The translations under genes and the position numbers were made by a program. From NCBI GenBank assembly GCA_036266845.1, contig DATAXI010000178.1:1-13758 (forward strand): a stretch of DNA of 13,758 nt, read 5' to 3'. The notes beneath the pieces were generated by a model. It did no database searches. It had not been told where the DNA came from and saw nothing but the letters and a program-made list of their open reading frames with translations. The number at the start of each line of letters is the position of its first letter. Position 1 is the first letter of the stretch. Below, in pieces: positions 1 to 7,216 of this stretch. The DNA comes from DATAXI01 sp036266845 (GTDB taxonomy: Bacteria; Verrucomicrobiota; Verrucomicrobiia; Chthoniobacterales; Chthoniobacteraceae).

Positions 1-161
1 GTCTGGAGCTGGTGAAGCTGGCCCGCCGCGGCGGTGTATTGATCCGAGGTATCCGAATAGGTTCCCCATGCGGTAAAGAGAAGATACCCCAGCACTCCGG
101 CGCCAATCACGATGACGACAAGGAATCCGGTCAGGAATTTGTTTTCGCGGACCCAGTTCAT
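1..161 (-). CDS. Amuc_1100-like membrane-anchored pilus-locus protein (N-terminal part only)
   Basis: Only the first 53 codons are present; the gene continues past the left edge. The start is ATG at 161, which overlaps the TGA stop of the PilM-PilN gene as ATGA, so the two are probably translationally coupled. A purine-rich stretch (AGGAAGGG) lies about 11 bases before the ATG, the only SD-like sequence among the starts in this window. The protein opens with MNWVRENKF, followed by one transmembrane helix at about residues 10-32 and then a polar stretch that looks like the beginning of a coiled coil. Akkermansia Amuc_1100 has the same plan (MSNWITDNK, one helix, coiled coil), and its gene also follows the PilM-like Amuc_1101. 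In fold and place it would be the PilO-like partner in a type IV pilus inner-membrane platform. The family call rests on a short N-terminus plus gene order. Confidence 0.72.
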   Translation of the reverse strand, partial: MNWVRENKFLTGFLVVIVIGAGVLGYLLFTAWGTYSDTSDQYTAAAGQLHQLQ

Positions 162-1882
162 TGCTGCGCGATCCCTTCCTTCAGCTCCACGATGAATTCG
201 TAATCAAAATCCCACTCCGTCTGCGTGGGGTTGGTGCTGACCGGCACCGCGACCGAGGCGACAAACGGCGACTTGCGCAGATTCTCGGCAAAGTCGTCAA
301 CCAGCTTCTTGTTGACGGAGAGGTTTTGATTGGCCGCGAGATAAAGCCCGTGCAGCCGCAGCCCAAAAACCGGGGGCTTGGCAAGCCCACGCCCCGGGGC
401 GGGATGAAACGCCGGCGCTTCGCCGCCGATGGCGACCGCCTTTCCATCGAAGATGTTGACCGGCTCGAGCTTGGTCACCCAGATGTAATGCTGCGGCAGG
501 CGGCTGTTGATATCGTTGATCAGGCGGGCCCAGTAATCGCGCTCCCGCACGGCGGTGGCAAACGGCTCGGCGATCTCCTGCGCTTTCTTGATTTCCCTTT
601 TGGTGGCGTCGAATTGCGCCGCGATGGGCTTGAGCCCGCCGATCTGCTGGTTGAGCTTATCGATAACCTGCCGCTCCACATCCGTCGCACGCAGGAAATA
701 GAGCCACACCCCGGCCAGCGAGAGCAGCAGGCAGAGCCCGGAAAGGATCATGAAGGGCTGCTTGCGGGAAAGTGTCTTCGCCTTGGTTACGCTCGCGGGC
801 TCCAGGTTCAGCTCCATGGGCGCCTCGCACACGGAGCGGATGGCAAGGCCCACCACCTCGCCCATACTATGGGCAACCCGAGCCGCCGTCTCCACATTCA
901 CGCCGGCGGAGACGGTCACGTTGCGCAGCGGATTGAAGAACTCGATGGGCATCTGGAATTTCTCTGAGAAGAACTCCCGGATGTACGGCAGACCCACGCT
1001 GCCGCCGCACAGGTAAATGTGCTGGGGCTGCGAGCCCCCCTGCTGGGCCTTGTAAAAAGAGATCGACCGGGCGATTTCCGCATGGAGCCGGGTCATCGAG
1101 TTGCGGATGATCTTGGAGACGCGCGCCACCTCGGGATCGCTGGGCTCCGCATAAGCGCCGCCCAGGGAGACGAAACCGCTGGTCTGCTTGCGCTCCTCCG
1201 CCGCGGCAAAGGATTCGTTGAACTCCTTGGTGATATTGGTCGTGAACGTGGTGCCGCCGATCGGGATGCTGCGGCTGAAAACCTTGTTCGGCTCGACGAA
1301 AATCAGGTTGGTTGTCCGGGCGCCGATGTCGATGACGAGCGAGCATCCCGTGACATCCGCGTAATTGTACCGGAACGCGTTGTAGAGCGCCATGGGCGCG
1401 ACATCCACAACGCCGGTGGAAAGCCCCGCATCCTCGACCGCGCCGTTCAACTCATCGAGCAGGTCTGCCTTGATGGCGACCAGCACCACCTCGATCTTCG
1501 TCACATCCCTGCTGGCGACGAGTTGGTAATCCCAGACCACCTCCTCGATGGGGAATGGAACGTTCTGCTGCGCCTCAAACTGGACGATCTGGTCGATCTT
1601 GTCCGGATCGACCGTGGGCAGCTTGACGAACCGGGTAAAGACCGACTGCGCGGCGATCGCGTAATTGATGCGGCCGCCCTTGATCTTCAACTCGGCCAGC
1701 ATCTCGGAGACGACCAGCTTGATCTGCGCCATGCGCGAGGCCTCGGCGGCGGGATCGGCCAGCAATTGCCGGGTGCCAAACGCATGCAGCACAAGGCCGC
1801 CCTGCGGGGTCGAACGGAAATCGGCCAGACTTACCGTCTGCATGCCGAGGTTAAGGCTTAGGATGCGGTCAGGCTTGGCCAC
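158..1882 (-). CDS. pilM: PilM-PilN fusion, type IV pilus assembly platform protein (Amuc_1101-like)
   Basis: 574 residues. Residues 1-350 form an actin-like ATPase of the PilM/FtsA type: an N-terminal strand with NLGMQTVSL (11-19), the phosphate-binding DIGART at 185-190 and the adenosine-binding CGGS at 292-295. Canonical PilM stops near residue 350. Here the chain goes on with MELNLEP (356-362), which resembles the NLLP motif by which PilN binds PilM, then a single transmembrane helix (about 376-397), a coiled coil (about 402-445) and a C-terminal domain like that of periplasmic PilN. The protein therefore appears to join the cytoplasmic ATPase-like part and its membrane partner in one chain. 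In type IV pilus systems this complex links the cytoplasmic motor to PilO and the outer-membrane secretin. The start is GTG at 1882, chosen because it places the first strand as in PilM; no SD is visible. The downstream gene overlaps by 4 bases. Akkermansia Amuc_1101 is the closest relative I recall. Confidence 0.85.
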   Translation of the reverse strand: MAKPDRILSLNLGMQTVSLADFRSTPQGGLVLHAFGTRQLLADPAAEASRMAQIKLVVSEMLAELKIKGGRINYAIAAQSVFTRFVKLPTVDPDKIDQIVQFEAQQNVPFPIEEVVWDYQLVASRDVTKIEVVLVAIKADLLDELNGAVEDAGLSTGVVDVAPMALYNAFRYNYADVTGCSLVIDIGARTTNLIFVEPNKVFSRSIPIGGTTFTTNITKEFNESFAAAEERKQTSGFVSLGGAYAEPSDPEVARVSKIIRNSMTRLHAEIARSISFYKAQQGGSQPQHIYLCGGSVGLPYIREFFSEKFQMPIEFFNPLRNVTVSAGVNVETAARVAHSMGEVVGLAIRSVCEAPMELNLEPASVTKAKTLSRKQPFMILSGLCLLLSLAGVWLYFLRATDVERQVIDKLNQQIGGLKPIAAQFDATKREIKKAQEIAEPFATAVRERDYWARLINDINSRLPQHYIWVTKLEPVNIFDGKAVAIGGEAPAFHPAPGRGLAKPPVFGLRLHGLYLAANQNLSVNKKLVDDFAENLRKSPFVASVAVPVSTNPTQTEWDFDYEFIVELKEGIAQQ

Positions 1883-1952
1883 GGAGCGTCTGGCGGGCGT
1901 GTGGAAATTTCACGAAGTTCACTGGGAGGGCAACCGATATTGATGGGAGGCC

Positions 1953-2534
1953 TTACTGGCCGTTGGTGTCCGGTTTGATCTGCTCGTAACGGTCCCAGAT
2001 CATCGGCGCAAAAGGCGTCTGGTTCTTGTTCAAGACCTTCCCGGTAACCTGCTGGACATTCTGCCACCATTGCAATTGGCCCGCCGCTTTGAAGCTCTTG
2101 GTGTCCACGACCTGGCCCTTGAGGACCAGTTGCACGCCGACGTCCTGGATATCGTTGGATGTCAGTTGATGGCCGTTGAGAATGCGCGCGATGGTCCGCG
2201 GGCTGACGTACATCACGGAATAAAGATCCTGGCCGCGCGGAATATCGATGTGCGTCACTTCGCCGGTCAGGCATTGGCCGGCCAGCATGATGTAATATTT
2301 TACCGTCAACTCATCGGTCCACGGCACCGCGGATTGAAAATTCACTTCCACCTCCAACCAAGACCCCGCCTTGCCCTGGGGATGCTGCGGGCCAAAGGTC
2401 ACCTGGTATTCAGGCGAGTTGCAGACCGAAGGAGAGACTTTTTTGATCGCGTACATCTGCCGTTGACCGAAGGCGGAGACGCCGGTCAAGGCAAGCAGCA
2501 GCAGGCTGGCGAATGCGGCAGTGCAGGTTCTCAT
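1953..2534 (-). CDS. Secreted Amuc_1102-like protein of the pilus locus
   Basis: 193 residues. A Sec signal peptide covers about residues 1-23 (basic start, leucine-rich core, likely cleavage after AFG). The mature part is rich in predicted beta strands (LEVEVNF, LTVKYYIML, VGVQLVLKG) and probably forms an Ig-like sandwich, with two cysteines (38 and 88) that could pair. A C-terminal tail includes QWWQNV and PFAPMIWDRYEQIKP. It is the first gene of the block: 70 bases separate its TAA from the PilM-PilN start. In Akkermansia the protein at this place is Amuc_1102, a secreted Ig-like protein of unknown precise role. The start at 2534 is an ATG directly before the signal peptide; the leader reads CCTCCCCCCTTT before the ATG, the reverse of an SD. 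The family assignment leans on gene order and the overall pattern, so the function remains open. Confidence 0.66.
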   Translation of the reverse strand: MRTCTAAFASLLLLALTGVSAFGQRQMYAIKKVSPSVCNSPEYQVTFGPQHPQGKAGSWLEVEVNFQSAVPWTDELTVKYYIMLAGQCLTGEVTHIDIPRGQDLYSVMYVSPRTIARILNGHQLTSNDIQDVGVQLVLKGQVVDTKSFKAAGQLQWWQNVQQVTGKVLNKNQTPFAPMIWDRYEQIKPDTNGQ

Positions 2535-2631
2535 AAAGGGGGGAGGAATTGGGAGTGCGAAAAATCAAATTGCAGGGTGATAAACCTGCGCGCAACGAAA
2601 AAACGCGCCGGAACAAGCAATACTCTTCGTT

Positions 2632-3582
2632 TTACTCGGATTTGAGCCGGTCGCGGAAGTAGTCGATGGCCTGCTTGATTCCCTGCTCGAAGCTCACCTT
2701 GGGCTCCCAGTTCAGAATCTTCTTTGCGCGCGTGATGTCCGGCTGGCGCACCTTGGGATCATCCACGGGCAGCGGACGGTACTCGATGCGGGCGGAGGTG
2801 CCGGTGATGCGGATAATCTCCTCGGCGAATTGCTCGATGGTCATCTCGCCCGGATTACCGATGTTCACAGGCTCGTGAAAATCGCTCATCGCGAGCCGGA
2901 AAATGCCGTCGATGAGATCGCTCACATAACAGAAAGAGCGGGTCTGGGATCCATCGCCAAAGATGGTGAGCGGCTGATTGGTAAGGGCCTGGCCGATGAA
3001 CGCGGGCACCACGCGCCCGTCGCGCAGGCGCATCCGCGGCCCATAGGTATTGAAGATGCGGACGATCTTGGTATCGACCTTGTGATAGCGGTGATAGGCC
3101 ATCGCCATCGCCTCGGCAAAACGCTTGGCCTCGTCATAGACGCCGCGCGGCCCGATGGGGTTCACATTGCCCCAATAGGTCTCCGGTTGCGGGTGGACCA
3201 GCGGATCGCCGTAGCATTCCGAGGTGGAAGCGAGCAGGAAGGTGGCGTTCTTCGCCTTGGCCAGGCCCAGGGTGTTGTGGGTGCCGTGGGCGCCCACCTT
3301 CAACGTGGGAATCGGGTGCTCGAGATAATCCACCGGGCTGGCCGGCGAGGCAAAATGAAAGACGTAATGCACATCATCCGGCAGGAAGATGAAATTCGAG
3401 ACGTCGTGCTTGATGAATTTGTAGTCATCATTCCCCGCCAGATGCTCGATATTGGACGCGCTTCCGGTGATGAAATTGTCGATTCCGATGACGCGAAGCC
3501 CCTCGGCAAGAAGCCGGTCAGTGAGATGGGAGCCGAGGAAACCGGCTCCGCCGGTGACTACTGCGGTGCGTTTGGATGCCAT
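2632..3582 (-). CDS. uxs: UDP-glucuronate decarboxylase (UDP-xylose synthase)
   Basis: 316 residues, the full length of a bacterial UXS. It converts UDP-glucuronate to UDP-xylose in the cytoplasm with bound NAD+, supplying xylose for surface polysaccharide. It is an extended short-chain dehydrogenase: glycine-rich GGAGFLG at 11-17, Asp35 for the NAD ribose, ASTSECYGDP at 118-127, and the catalytic Tyr149-xxx-Lys153 pair inside GVYDEAKR. YWGNVNPIGPRG (136-147) and the NTYGPRM stretch (178-184) are typical of UXS and separate it from 4-epimerases and 4,6-dehydratases. It lies downstream of the sugar-phosphate transferase, but an intrinsic terminator sits in the 71-base gap, so it is probably transcribed from its own promoter. 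The 97-base gap to the pilus block has no clear terminator, so read-through into that block is possible. The start ATG at 3582 is eight codons before the strand of the Rossmann fold and lacks an SD. Confidence 0.93.
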   Translation of the reverse strand: MASKRTAVVTGGAGFLGSHLTDRLLAEGLRVIGIDNFITGSASNIEHLAGNDDYKFIKHDVSNFIFLPDDVHYVFHFASPASPVDYLEHPIPTLKVGAHGTHNTLGLAKAKNATFLLASTSECYGDPLVHPQPETYWGNVNPIGPRGVYDEAKRFAEAMAMAYHRYHKVDTKIVRIFNTYGPRMRLRDGRVVPAFIGQALTNQPLTIFGDGSQTRSFCYVSDLIDGIFRLAMSDFHEPVNIGNPGEMTIEQFAEEIIRITGTSARIEYRPLPVDDPKVRQPDITRAKKILNWEPKVSFEQGIKQAIDYFRDRLKSE

Positions 3583-3611
3583 GAGCGATGGTGTTTGTAG
3601 GGAAGCGCTTC

Positions 3612-3634
3612 AAAAATGGGAAGGGCTTTTCCCA
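3612..3634 (-). terminator. Rho-independent terminator of the sugar transferase gene
   Basis: Read on the minus strand, the perfect 6-bp stem TGGGAA/TTCCCA (3634-3617, loop of 6) is followed at once by TTTTT (3616-3612). It sits 20 bases past the stop of the polyprenyl sugar-phosphate transferase and 29 bases before the uxs start. Directly beyond it, 3602-3611 is the 10-bp palindrome GAAGCGCTTC in the uxs leader. Confidence 0.8.
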
Positions 3635-3653
3635 CGCAACGAAAGGAAAAAGT

Positions 3654-5045
3654 TTATTTCGCTCCCATCCCCAGGATCACCGCCGGGATGGTCTTGAGGA
3701 GGATCTTGAAATCGAGCCAGATGGACCAGTTGTCGATATATTTGAGATCGAGCCGGACCCACTCGTGGAAATCGGTGACATGGTTGCGCCCGCTGACCTG
3801 CCAGAGGCAGGTGAGCCCCGGCTTCACGCTAAGGCGGCGGCGCTGGGCGGTATTCTCGAACTTCTCGACCTCGTAAATGGGCAGCGGCCGCGGCCCGACG
3901 AGGCTCATGTGCCCCTGCAGCACGTTGATGATCTGCGGAAGCTCATCGATGCTCCACTTGCGCAAGTACCTGCCTACCGGGGTGATGCGGGGGTCGCGCT
4001 CGATCTTGAACACCGGCCCGGACATCTGGTTAAAGGCCATCAACTCCGCCTGCCGCATCTCCGCATCCGTGACCATGGTGCGGAATTTATACATCGTGAA
4101 CGGCTTGCCATGCTTCCCGGCGCGCACCTGGCGGAAGACGACGGGCCCGGGCGAGGTCAGGCGGATGATGATCGCGGCGGCCAGCATGACGAAGGAACAC
4201 GGGATCAGCAGCAAAAAGGCCCCGACGCGGTCGATGACCCCCTTGATCAGCAGCGCCCAGGAAATATCCGGCGTGGTGCGAAAGACCAGCATCGGACGGT
4301 CGCCGATCGCGTCGAAGTCCGGCTTGGCGATGGAAGTCTTGATGAAATCCGCGAGCAGCCAGACTTCAACCCCTTCCACCTCGCACGCGGCGATGGCCTC
4401 CTGGAGGCGGTTGAGGTGCGAGTGACCGCCGGCAAAGATGACCCGCGCCACGGAGTGCCGGTGCAGCGCCTCCACCAGCCCGGAGATCGGCTCCGCCTCG
4501 ATATCGACGCGCCCGACGATCTCCATCTCGATCATTTGCTCGGCGGTGAGCGATTTCTCAAGCTGGACCAGATCGCCCGGCGTACCCGCCAGCAGCACGC
4601 TCTCCCTATATTTTCCACTCGTGGCCTTGCGCCGCAGCGAGGCGATGGTCAGCCGTTCCCTCGCGATCAGGAAGAGAAGCGCGATGACCGCAAAAATGAC
4701 GAGCACGGCGCGGCTGGGAAATTCATACTTGAAGAAGAACGCCGACGCCGCGATCAGCAATGCCAGCACCAGGCCCGCCCGGCCCAGTTGCAGGACGGAC
4801 TTGAGCACGTCTTTTTGCAGCACGTGGTTGTAAAAGCCCTGCATCTCCAGCACGATGGGGCCGAAGGGCATCAGGACGAAGAGCACCCAGCGGAACTCGT
4901 TAAAGTTCGGGATGACGGGAACCTTGTCGAACCAGAGCGTCACCGAGGAGCGCACCACGTGGGCCATCCAGAAGGCGAAAACCAGGAGGGCGCCATCCAG
5001 AATTTGCTGAAACTGGAGATTAAGCTCTTGTTTGCGTCCGATCAT
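3654..5045 (-). CDS. Polyprenyl-phosphate sugar-1-phosphate transferase (exopolysaccharide priming)
   Basis: 463 residues, the usual size for the large, PHPT-type priming transferases (WbaP/EpsZ-like). It moves a sugar-1-phosphate from a UDP-sugar to undecaprenyl phosphate, the first step of a surface polysaccharide. The N-terminal half has about four hydrophobic helices (roughly 14-32, 53-66, 88-105, 112-127), followed by a Rossmann-like cytosolic domain (about 145-250). A fifth helix at about 269-295 leads into the catalytic domain. Conserved pieces there are FRQVRAGKHGKPFTMYKFRT (304-323), the Asp367-Glu368 pair in WSIDELPQ, LVGPRP (382-387) and KPGLTCLWQVSGR (408-420). The donor sugar cannot be read from the sequence. 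The gene is divergent from aroD with only 49 bases between the two starts, and ends in an intrinsic terminator. The ATG at 5045 is the only sensible start; no SD is present. Confidence 0.92.
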   Translation of the reverse strand: MIGRKQELNLQFQQILDGALLVFAFWMAHVVRSSVTLWFDKVPVIPNFNEFRWVLFVLMPFGPIVLEMQGFYNHVLQKDVLKSVLQLGRAGLVLALLIAASAFFFKYEFPSRAVLVIFAVIALLFLIARERLTIASLRRKATSGKYRESVLLAGTPGDLVQLEKSLTAEQMIEMEIVGRVDIEAEPISGLVEALHRHSVARVIFAGGHSHLNRLQEAIAACEVEGVEVWLLADFIKTSIAKPDFDAIGDRPMLVFRTTPDISWALLIKGVIDRVGAFLLLIPCSFVMLAAAIIIRLTSPGPVVFRQVRAGKHGKPFTMYKFRTMVTDAEMRQAELMAFNQMSGPVFKIERDPRITPVGRYLRKWSIDELPQIINVLQGHMSLVGPRPLPIYEVEKFENTAQRRRLSVKPGLTCLWQVSGRNHVTDFHEWVRLDLKYIDNWSIWLDFKILLKTIPAVILGMGAK

Positions 5046-5094
5046 GCGGCGTAGGACTCGGAGGGATAAAAACTATCGCCCACTGGTTCGTAAC

Positions 5095-5805
5095 ATGATG
5101 AATCCATTCGAAATTGCCACCAGTTTATCACAACCGGAGATCGTTGGCACGGTTCATTCCACCGATTCTCTGGCCGCCGCCCGGAAAATTAAAAAGACGC
5201 AATGTGATTGGCTCGAGTTGCGGGTGGATTCCTTTTTTCCCCTTACGGATGCGCTGCTGCGGGCCGCGCCGAAGCTGCCGCTGCCCTGTATCATCACGGT
5301 GCGGCATCCCGCGGAGGGAGGCGCGGCGCCCGGCATAACGCCGGCGGAACGCCGTGCGCTGTACGCGACGTTCCTCGACTCCGCGACGCTGATCGATATC
5401 GAGCTGCGCTCCGCCGCTCCCATGCGGGAGACCATCCGCATGGCACGCGAGCGAGGCGTGGGGCTGATCCTTTCCCACCATGATTTTACCCGGACTCCTT
5501 CCCTATCCAAGCTCCGCACCCTGGCCCATCGCGCCCGGGCAGCCGGCGCCGATATCTTCAAGGTGGCCGCGATGACCCATACGCCGCGGGATATCGCGGT
5601 GCTGCTGGAATTTCTCGCCTCTGAGAAAACGCGGCTGCCGCTGGCGGTAATGGGGATGGGAGCGTATGGCAAAGTCTCCCGGCTGATCCTCTCCCAGACT
5701 GGCTCCCGGCTGAATTATGGATACCTGGGGCGAGCCAATGCCAGCGGCCAATGGCCGGTGGCGGTGTTGAAAGCGCGCCTGGGGGAAATTATGGCGGAAG
5801 AATGA
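5095..5805 (+). CDS. aroD: Type I 3-dehydroquinate dehydratase
   Basis: 236 residues from the ATG at 5095 (a second in-frame ATG follows immediately at 5098). It dehydrates 3-dehydroquinate to 3-dehydroshikimate, the third step of the shikimate pathway, through a Schiff-base lysine. The active site looks complete by comparison with the E. coli enzyme: Glu41 in LELRVD, Arg70 in TVRHPAEGG, Glu103 in IDIELRS, general base His129 in SHHDF, Schiff-base Lys156 in FKVAAM, Arg196 in KVSRL and Gln219 in ASGQWP. The length is close to the family norm of 225-250. It stands alone on the plus strand between a divergent sugar transferase and a convergent response regulator, so it is probably a single-gene transcript. 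No SD lies before the ATG, and the upstream region of 49 bases has no obvious sigma70 match. The open frame extends upstream to 5032, but that part overlaps the transferase start and is not likely to be translated. Confidence 0.93.
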   Translation: MMNPFEIATSLSQPEIVGTVHSTDSLAAARKIKKTQCDWLELRVDSFFPLTDALLRAAPKLPLPCIITVRHPAEGGAAPGITPAERRALYATFLDSATLIDIELRSAAPMRETIRMARERGVGLILSHHDFTRTPSLSKLRTLAHRARAAGADIFKVAAMTHTPRDIAVLLEFLASEKTRLPLAVMGMGAYGKVSRLILSQTGSRLNYGYLGRANASGQWPVAVLKARLGEIMAEE

Positions 5806-5837
5806 CCGGACAGTGCGTCCACCGCAGCCGGGTCACC

Positions 5838-5869
5838 GGGCGGACCCGCCCATGGATCCGTCTGTTTTT
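5838..5869 (+). terminator. Possible weak terminator after aroD
   Basis: A 5-bp stem GGGCG/CGCCC with loop GACC (5838-5851) stands 33 bases after the aroD stop. A run of five T (5865-5869) comes 13 bases beyond the stem, further than in a standard intrinsic terminator, so this is a weak call. Confidence 0.35.
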
Positions 5870-5871
5870 GC

Positions 5872-5897
5872 CTTAGACCTGGCTCACCAGGCCTAAG
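5872..5897. terminator. Hairpin between convergent aroD and response regulator
   Basis: Two 11-base arms (5872-5882 and 5887-5897) pair with one A-C mismatch around the loop CTCA. The hairpin includes the TAG stop of the response regulator (5893-5895). On the plus strand it is preceded by TTTTT; on the minus strand the bases after it (GGCAAAAACAG) carry no T run. It may stabilise or end both convergent transcripts, but it is not a textbook terminator in either direction. Confidence 0.5.
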
Positions 5898-6270
5898 CAG
5901 CCGGATTGGCCGGCGTGCTGAGCACCCGCATTACGGCAGAGTAAATCTCGCTCGGCCCGAGGCCCTTGCTCACGTAGCCATTGGCCCCGGCGTAGCGGGC
6001 GGCCTGCATCATCTCCTCGTCATAACCGAGGCCGGTGAAAATAATAATCGGGAGGTCGGTGTGATGGGCGCGAATCACAGAAATGAGAGAAAGGCCGTCG
6101 ATCTTCGGCATCCCGATGTCCAGGATGACCGCGTCGCAAGGATTGAGATTCAACCAGGATTCCACCTTCGACCCATCGGTGAGGGAGGAGCAGGAGTGGC
6201 CTTTACTGCGTAGGTAAGTGACGAGGAACCGGTTAAGGAGGCGATTATCGTCAACGACTAGGAAGTTCAT
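5893..6270 (-). CDS. Single-domain response regulator (receiver only)
   Basis: 125 residues, a complete CheY-like receiver domain with no output domain. The acidic pair Asp7-Asp8 (LVVDDN), the phosphorylation site Asp51 (VILDIGMP), Thr79 (IIFTG) and Lys102 (YVSKG) are all present, so it should be phosphorylated by a histidine kinase. No kinase is in the window. ATG at 6270 is chosen because receiver domains normally begin just before the first strand. An in-frame ATG at 6336 would add a 22-residue tail with no recognisable structure. The gene follows the M50 protease with a 103-base gap and no clear terminator between them, so the two might be co-transcribed. No SD is present. Its output could be protein-protein contact, for example with a pilus or motility apparatus, but that is a guess from the domain type only. 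Confidence 0.9.
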   Translation of the reverse strand: MNFLVVDDNRLLNRFLVTYLRSKGHSCSSLTDGSKVESWLNLNPCDAVILDIGMPKIDGLSLISVIRAHHTDLPIIIFTGLGYDEEMMQAARYAGANGYVSKGLGPSEIYSAVMRVLSTPANPAA

Positions 6271-6373
6271 ATGCGGTTGGAGAGTGGAGTTAGTGGGCTG
6301 ATTTGCGTCTTCTTTACAAAGCACGGTGTGTGCCATGGCCCGCGCGGGTAAACCCCCGAATCATTAAGAAATT

Positions 6374-7150
6374 TTACCTGCCCATCTTTTGCCGCAGTGC
6401 CGTCATCCCCAGATAGAGGGAGGCGGTGAGGCTGAAATAGAGAATTCCCATGATCCACCGCTGCGCGGGGGTGCACTCGAAATACCGCGCGTGGGATGCC
6501 GTCTTTGGGCGGAAAAGGGCCAGGACCCGCGGCAGGCTCAAAAGGACGATAAACAGGATGATAAAGCTGACGTCGGAGAAATTGGTGAGCAGGAAACCGA
6601 CGAGAATCAGCAGGCCCGGCACCCAGAGCCACGGGGAGATGGCGGAGACGATCCGCCCGCCGTCCAGCGGGACAATCGGCACCAGGTTGAACAAATTCAG
6701 GAAGAAGCCGGTGTACCCGAGAACCAGAAAGAGGGCGTTGTGCGTGACCGGGTAAAGCGCCGCCGCCCCCAAGGCGCCCAGGCTCCCCAGCAGCGGCCCG
6801 CCAATCCCCACGACCGATTCCACCCAGGCATTGGCCGGAACTTCCTTGAGCATGATCATGGCGCCCAGGAATGGGATGAACATCGGCGCCCCCACCTTCA
6901 GCCCCATGATTCGCGCGGCGATGAGATGCCCCATCTCATGAATGAAAATGAGAACCACGAAGCCCAGCGCAAACGGCCACCCGTAGAACTTGGCGTAAAA
7001 CCACATGGAAATGAGCATCGTCCCGCCCACCTTGAGCATCGGCCAGCCGAACTTCAGCGCCGGCAGCAGGAACTTTCCCGCCGCCGCCAGGGCGACCAGC
7101 ACCGGCGCAAACAACTGTTTGACCCGCTGCCGGAAGGTCTGTTGATTCAT
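6374..7150 (-). CDS. M50 family (site-2-protease-like) membrane metalloprotease
   Basis: 258 residues from the ATG at 7150. An intramembrane zinc protease: the zinc motif HEMGH is at 71-75 (ligands His71 and His75, catalytic Glu72) inside a hydrophobic helix, and the third ligand Asp163 lies in NLVPIVPLDGGR (155-166), the NPxxxxDG-type signature of the family, in which Val157 takes the place of one usual residue. About six hydrophobic segments are visible (roughly 15-35, 42-70, 92-101, 113-132, 138-160, 176-210), plus one near the C-terminus (232-250). No PDZ domain is present, so it belongs with the short M50B-type proteins and not with RseP. The substrate is unknown. It lies 66 bases after dinG on the same strand. 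An in-frame ATG at 7165 is an alternative start, and a TTG further up at 7213 is unlikely. Confidence 0.9.
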   Translation of the reverse strand: MNQQTFRQRVKQLFAPVLVALAAAGKFLLPALKFGWPMLKVGGTMLISMWFYAKFYGWPFALGFVVLIFIHEMGHLIAARIMGLKVGAPMFIPFLGAMIMLKEVPANAWVESVVGIGGPLLGSLGALGAAALYPVTHNALFLVLGYTGFFLNLFNLVPIVPLDGGRIVSAISPWLWVPGLLILVGFLLTNFSDVSFIILFIVLLSLPRVLALFRPKTASHARYFECTPAQRWIMGILYFSLTASLYLGMTALRQKMGR

Positions 7151-7216
7151 GAACGGGCCTTGCATCGGGGTCCAACTTCGCAAAGCCGGACGGTTTTGCA
7201 CGGTTTTCCGCAAAAA

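Noticed and set aside
161..1861. Plus-strand frames 161-967 and 1019-1861 opposite the PilM-PilN gene
   Set aside because: Shadows of a well-supported gene on the other strand, with no recognisable domain.
2535..2631. Possible terminator or promoter between uxs and the pilus block
   Set aside because: The best hairpin has a 5-bp stem and an 8-base loop, and the T-rich part comes several bases later. No pair of promoter boxes with good spacing was found.
3588..5054. Long plus-strand open frame (488 codons) opposite the sugar transferase
   Set aside because: It is antisense to a gene with clear catalytic motifs, is rich in Asp, His, Arg and Gly as shadows of GC-rich genes are, and shows no domain.
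6271..6336. Longer start for the response regulator at ATG 6336
   Set aside because: It would add 22 residues before the first receiver strand; receiver domains normally begin directly, as with the ATG at 6270.
7190..7207. Two copies of ACGGTTTT separated by 2 bases between dinG and the M50 gene
   Set aside because: Only 8 bases and no further copies; too short to call a regulatory repeat.
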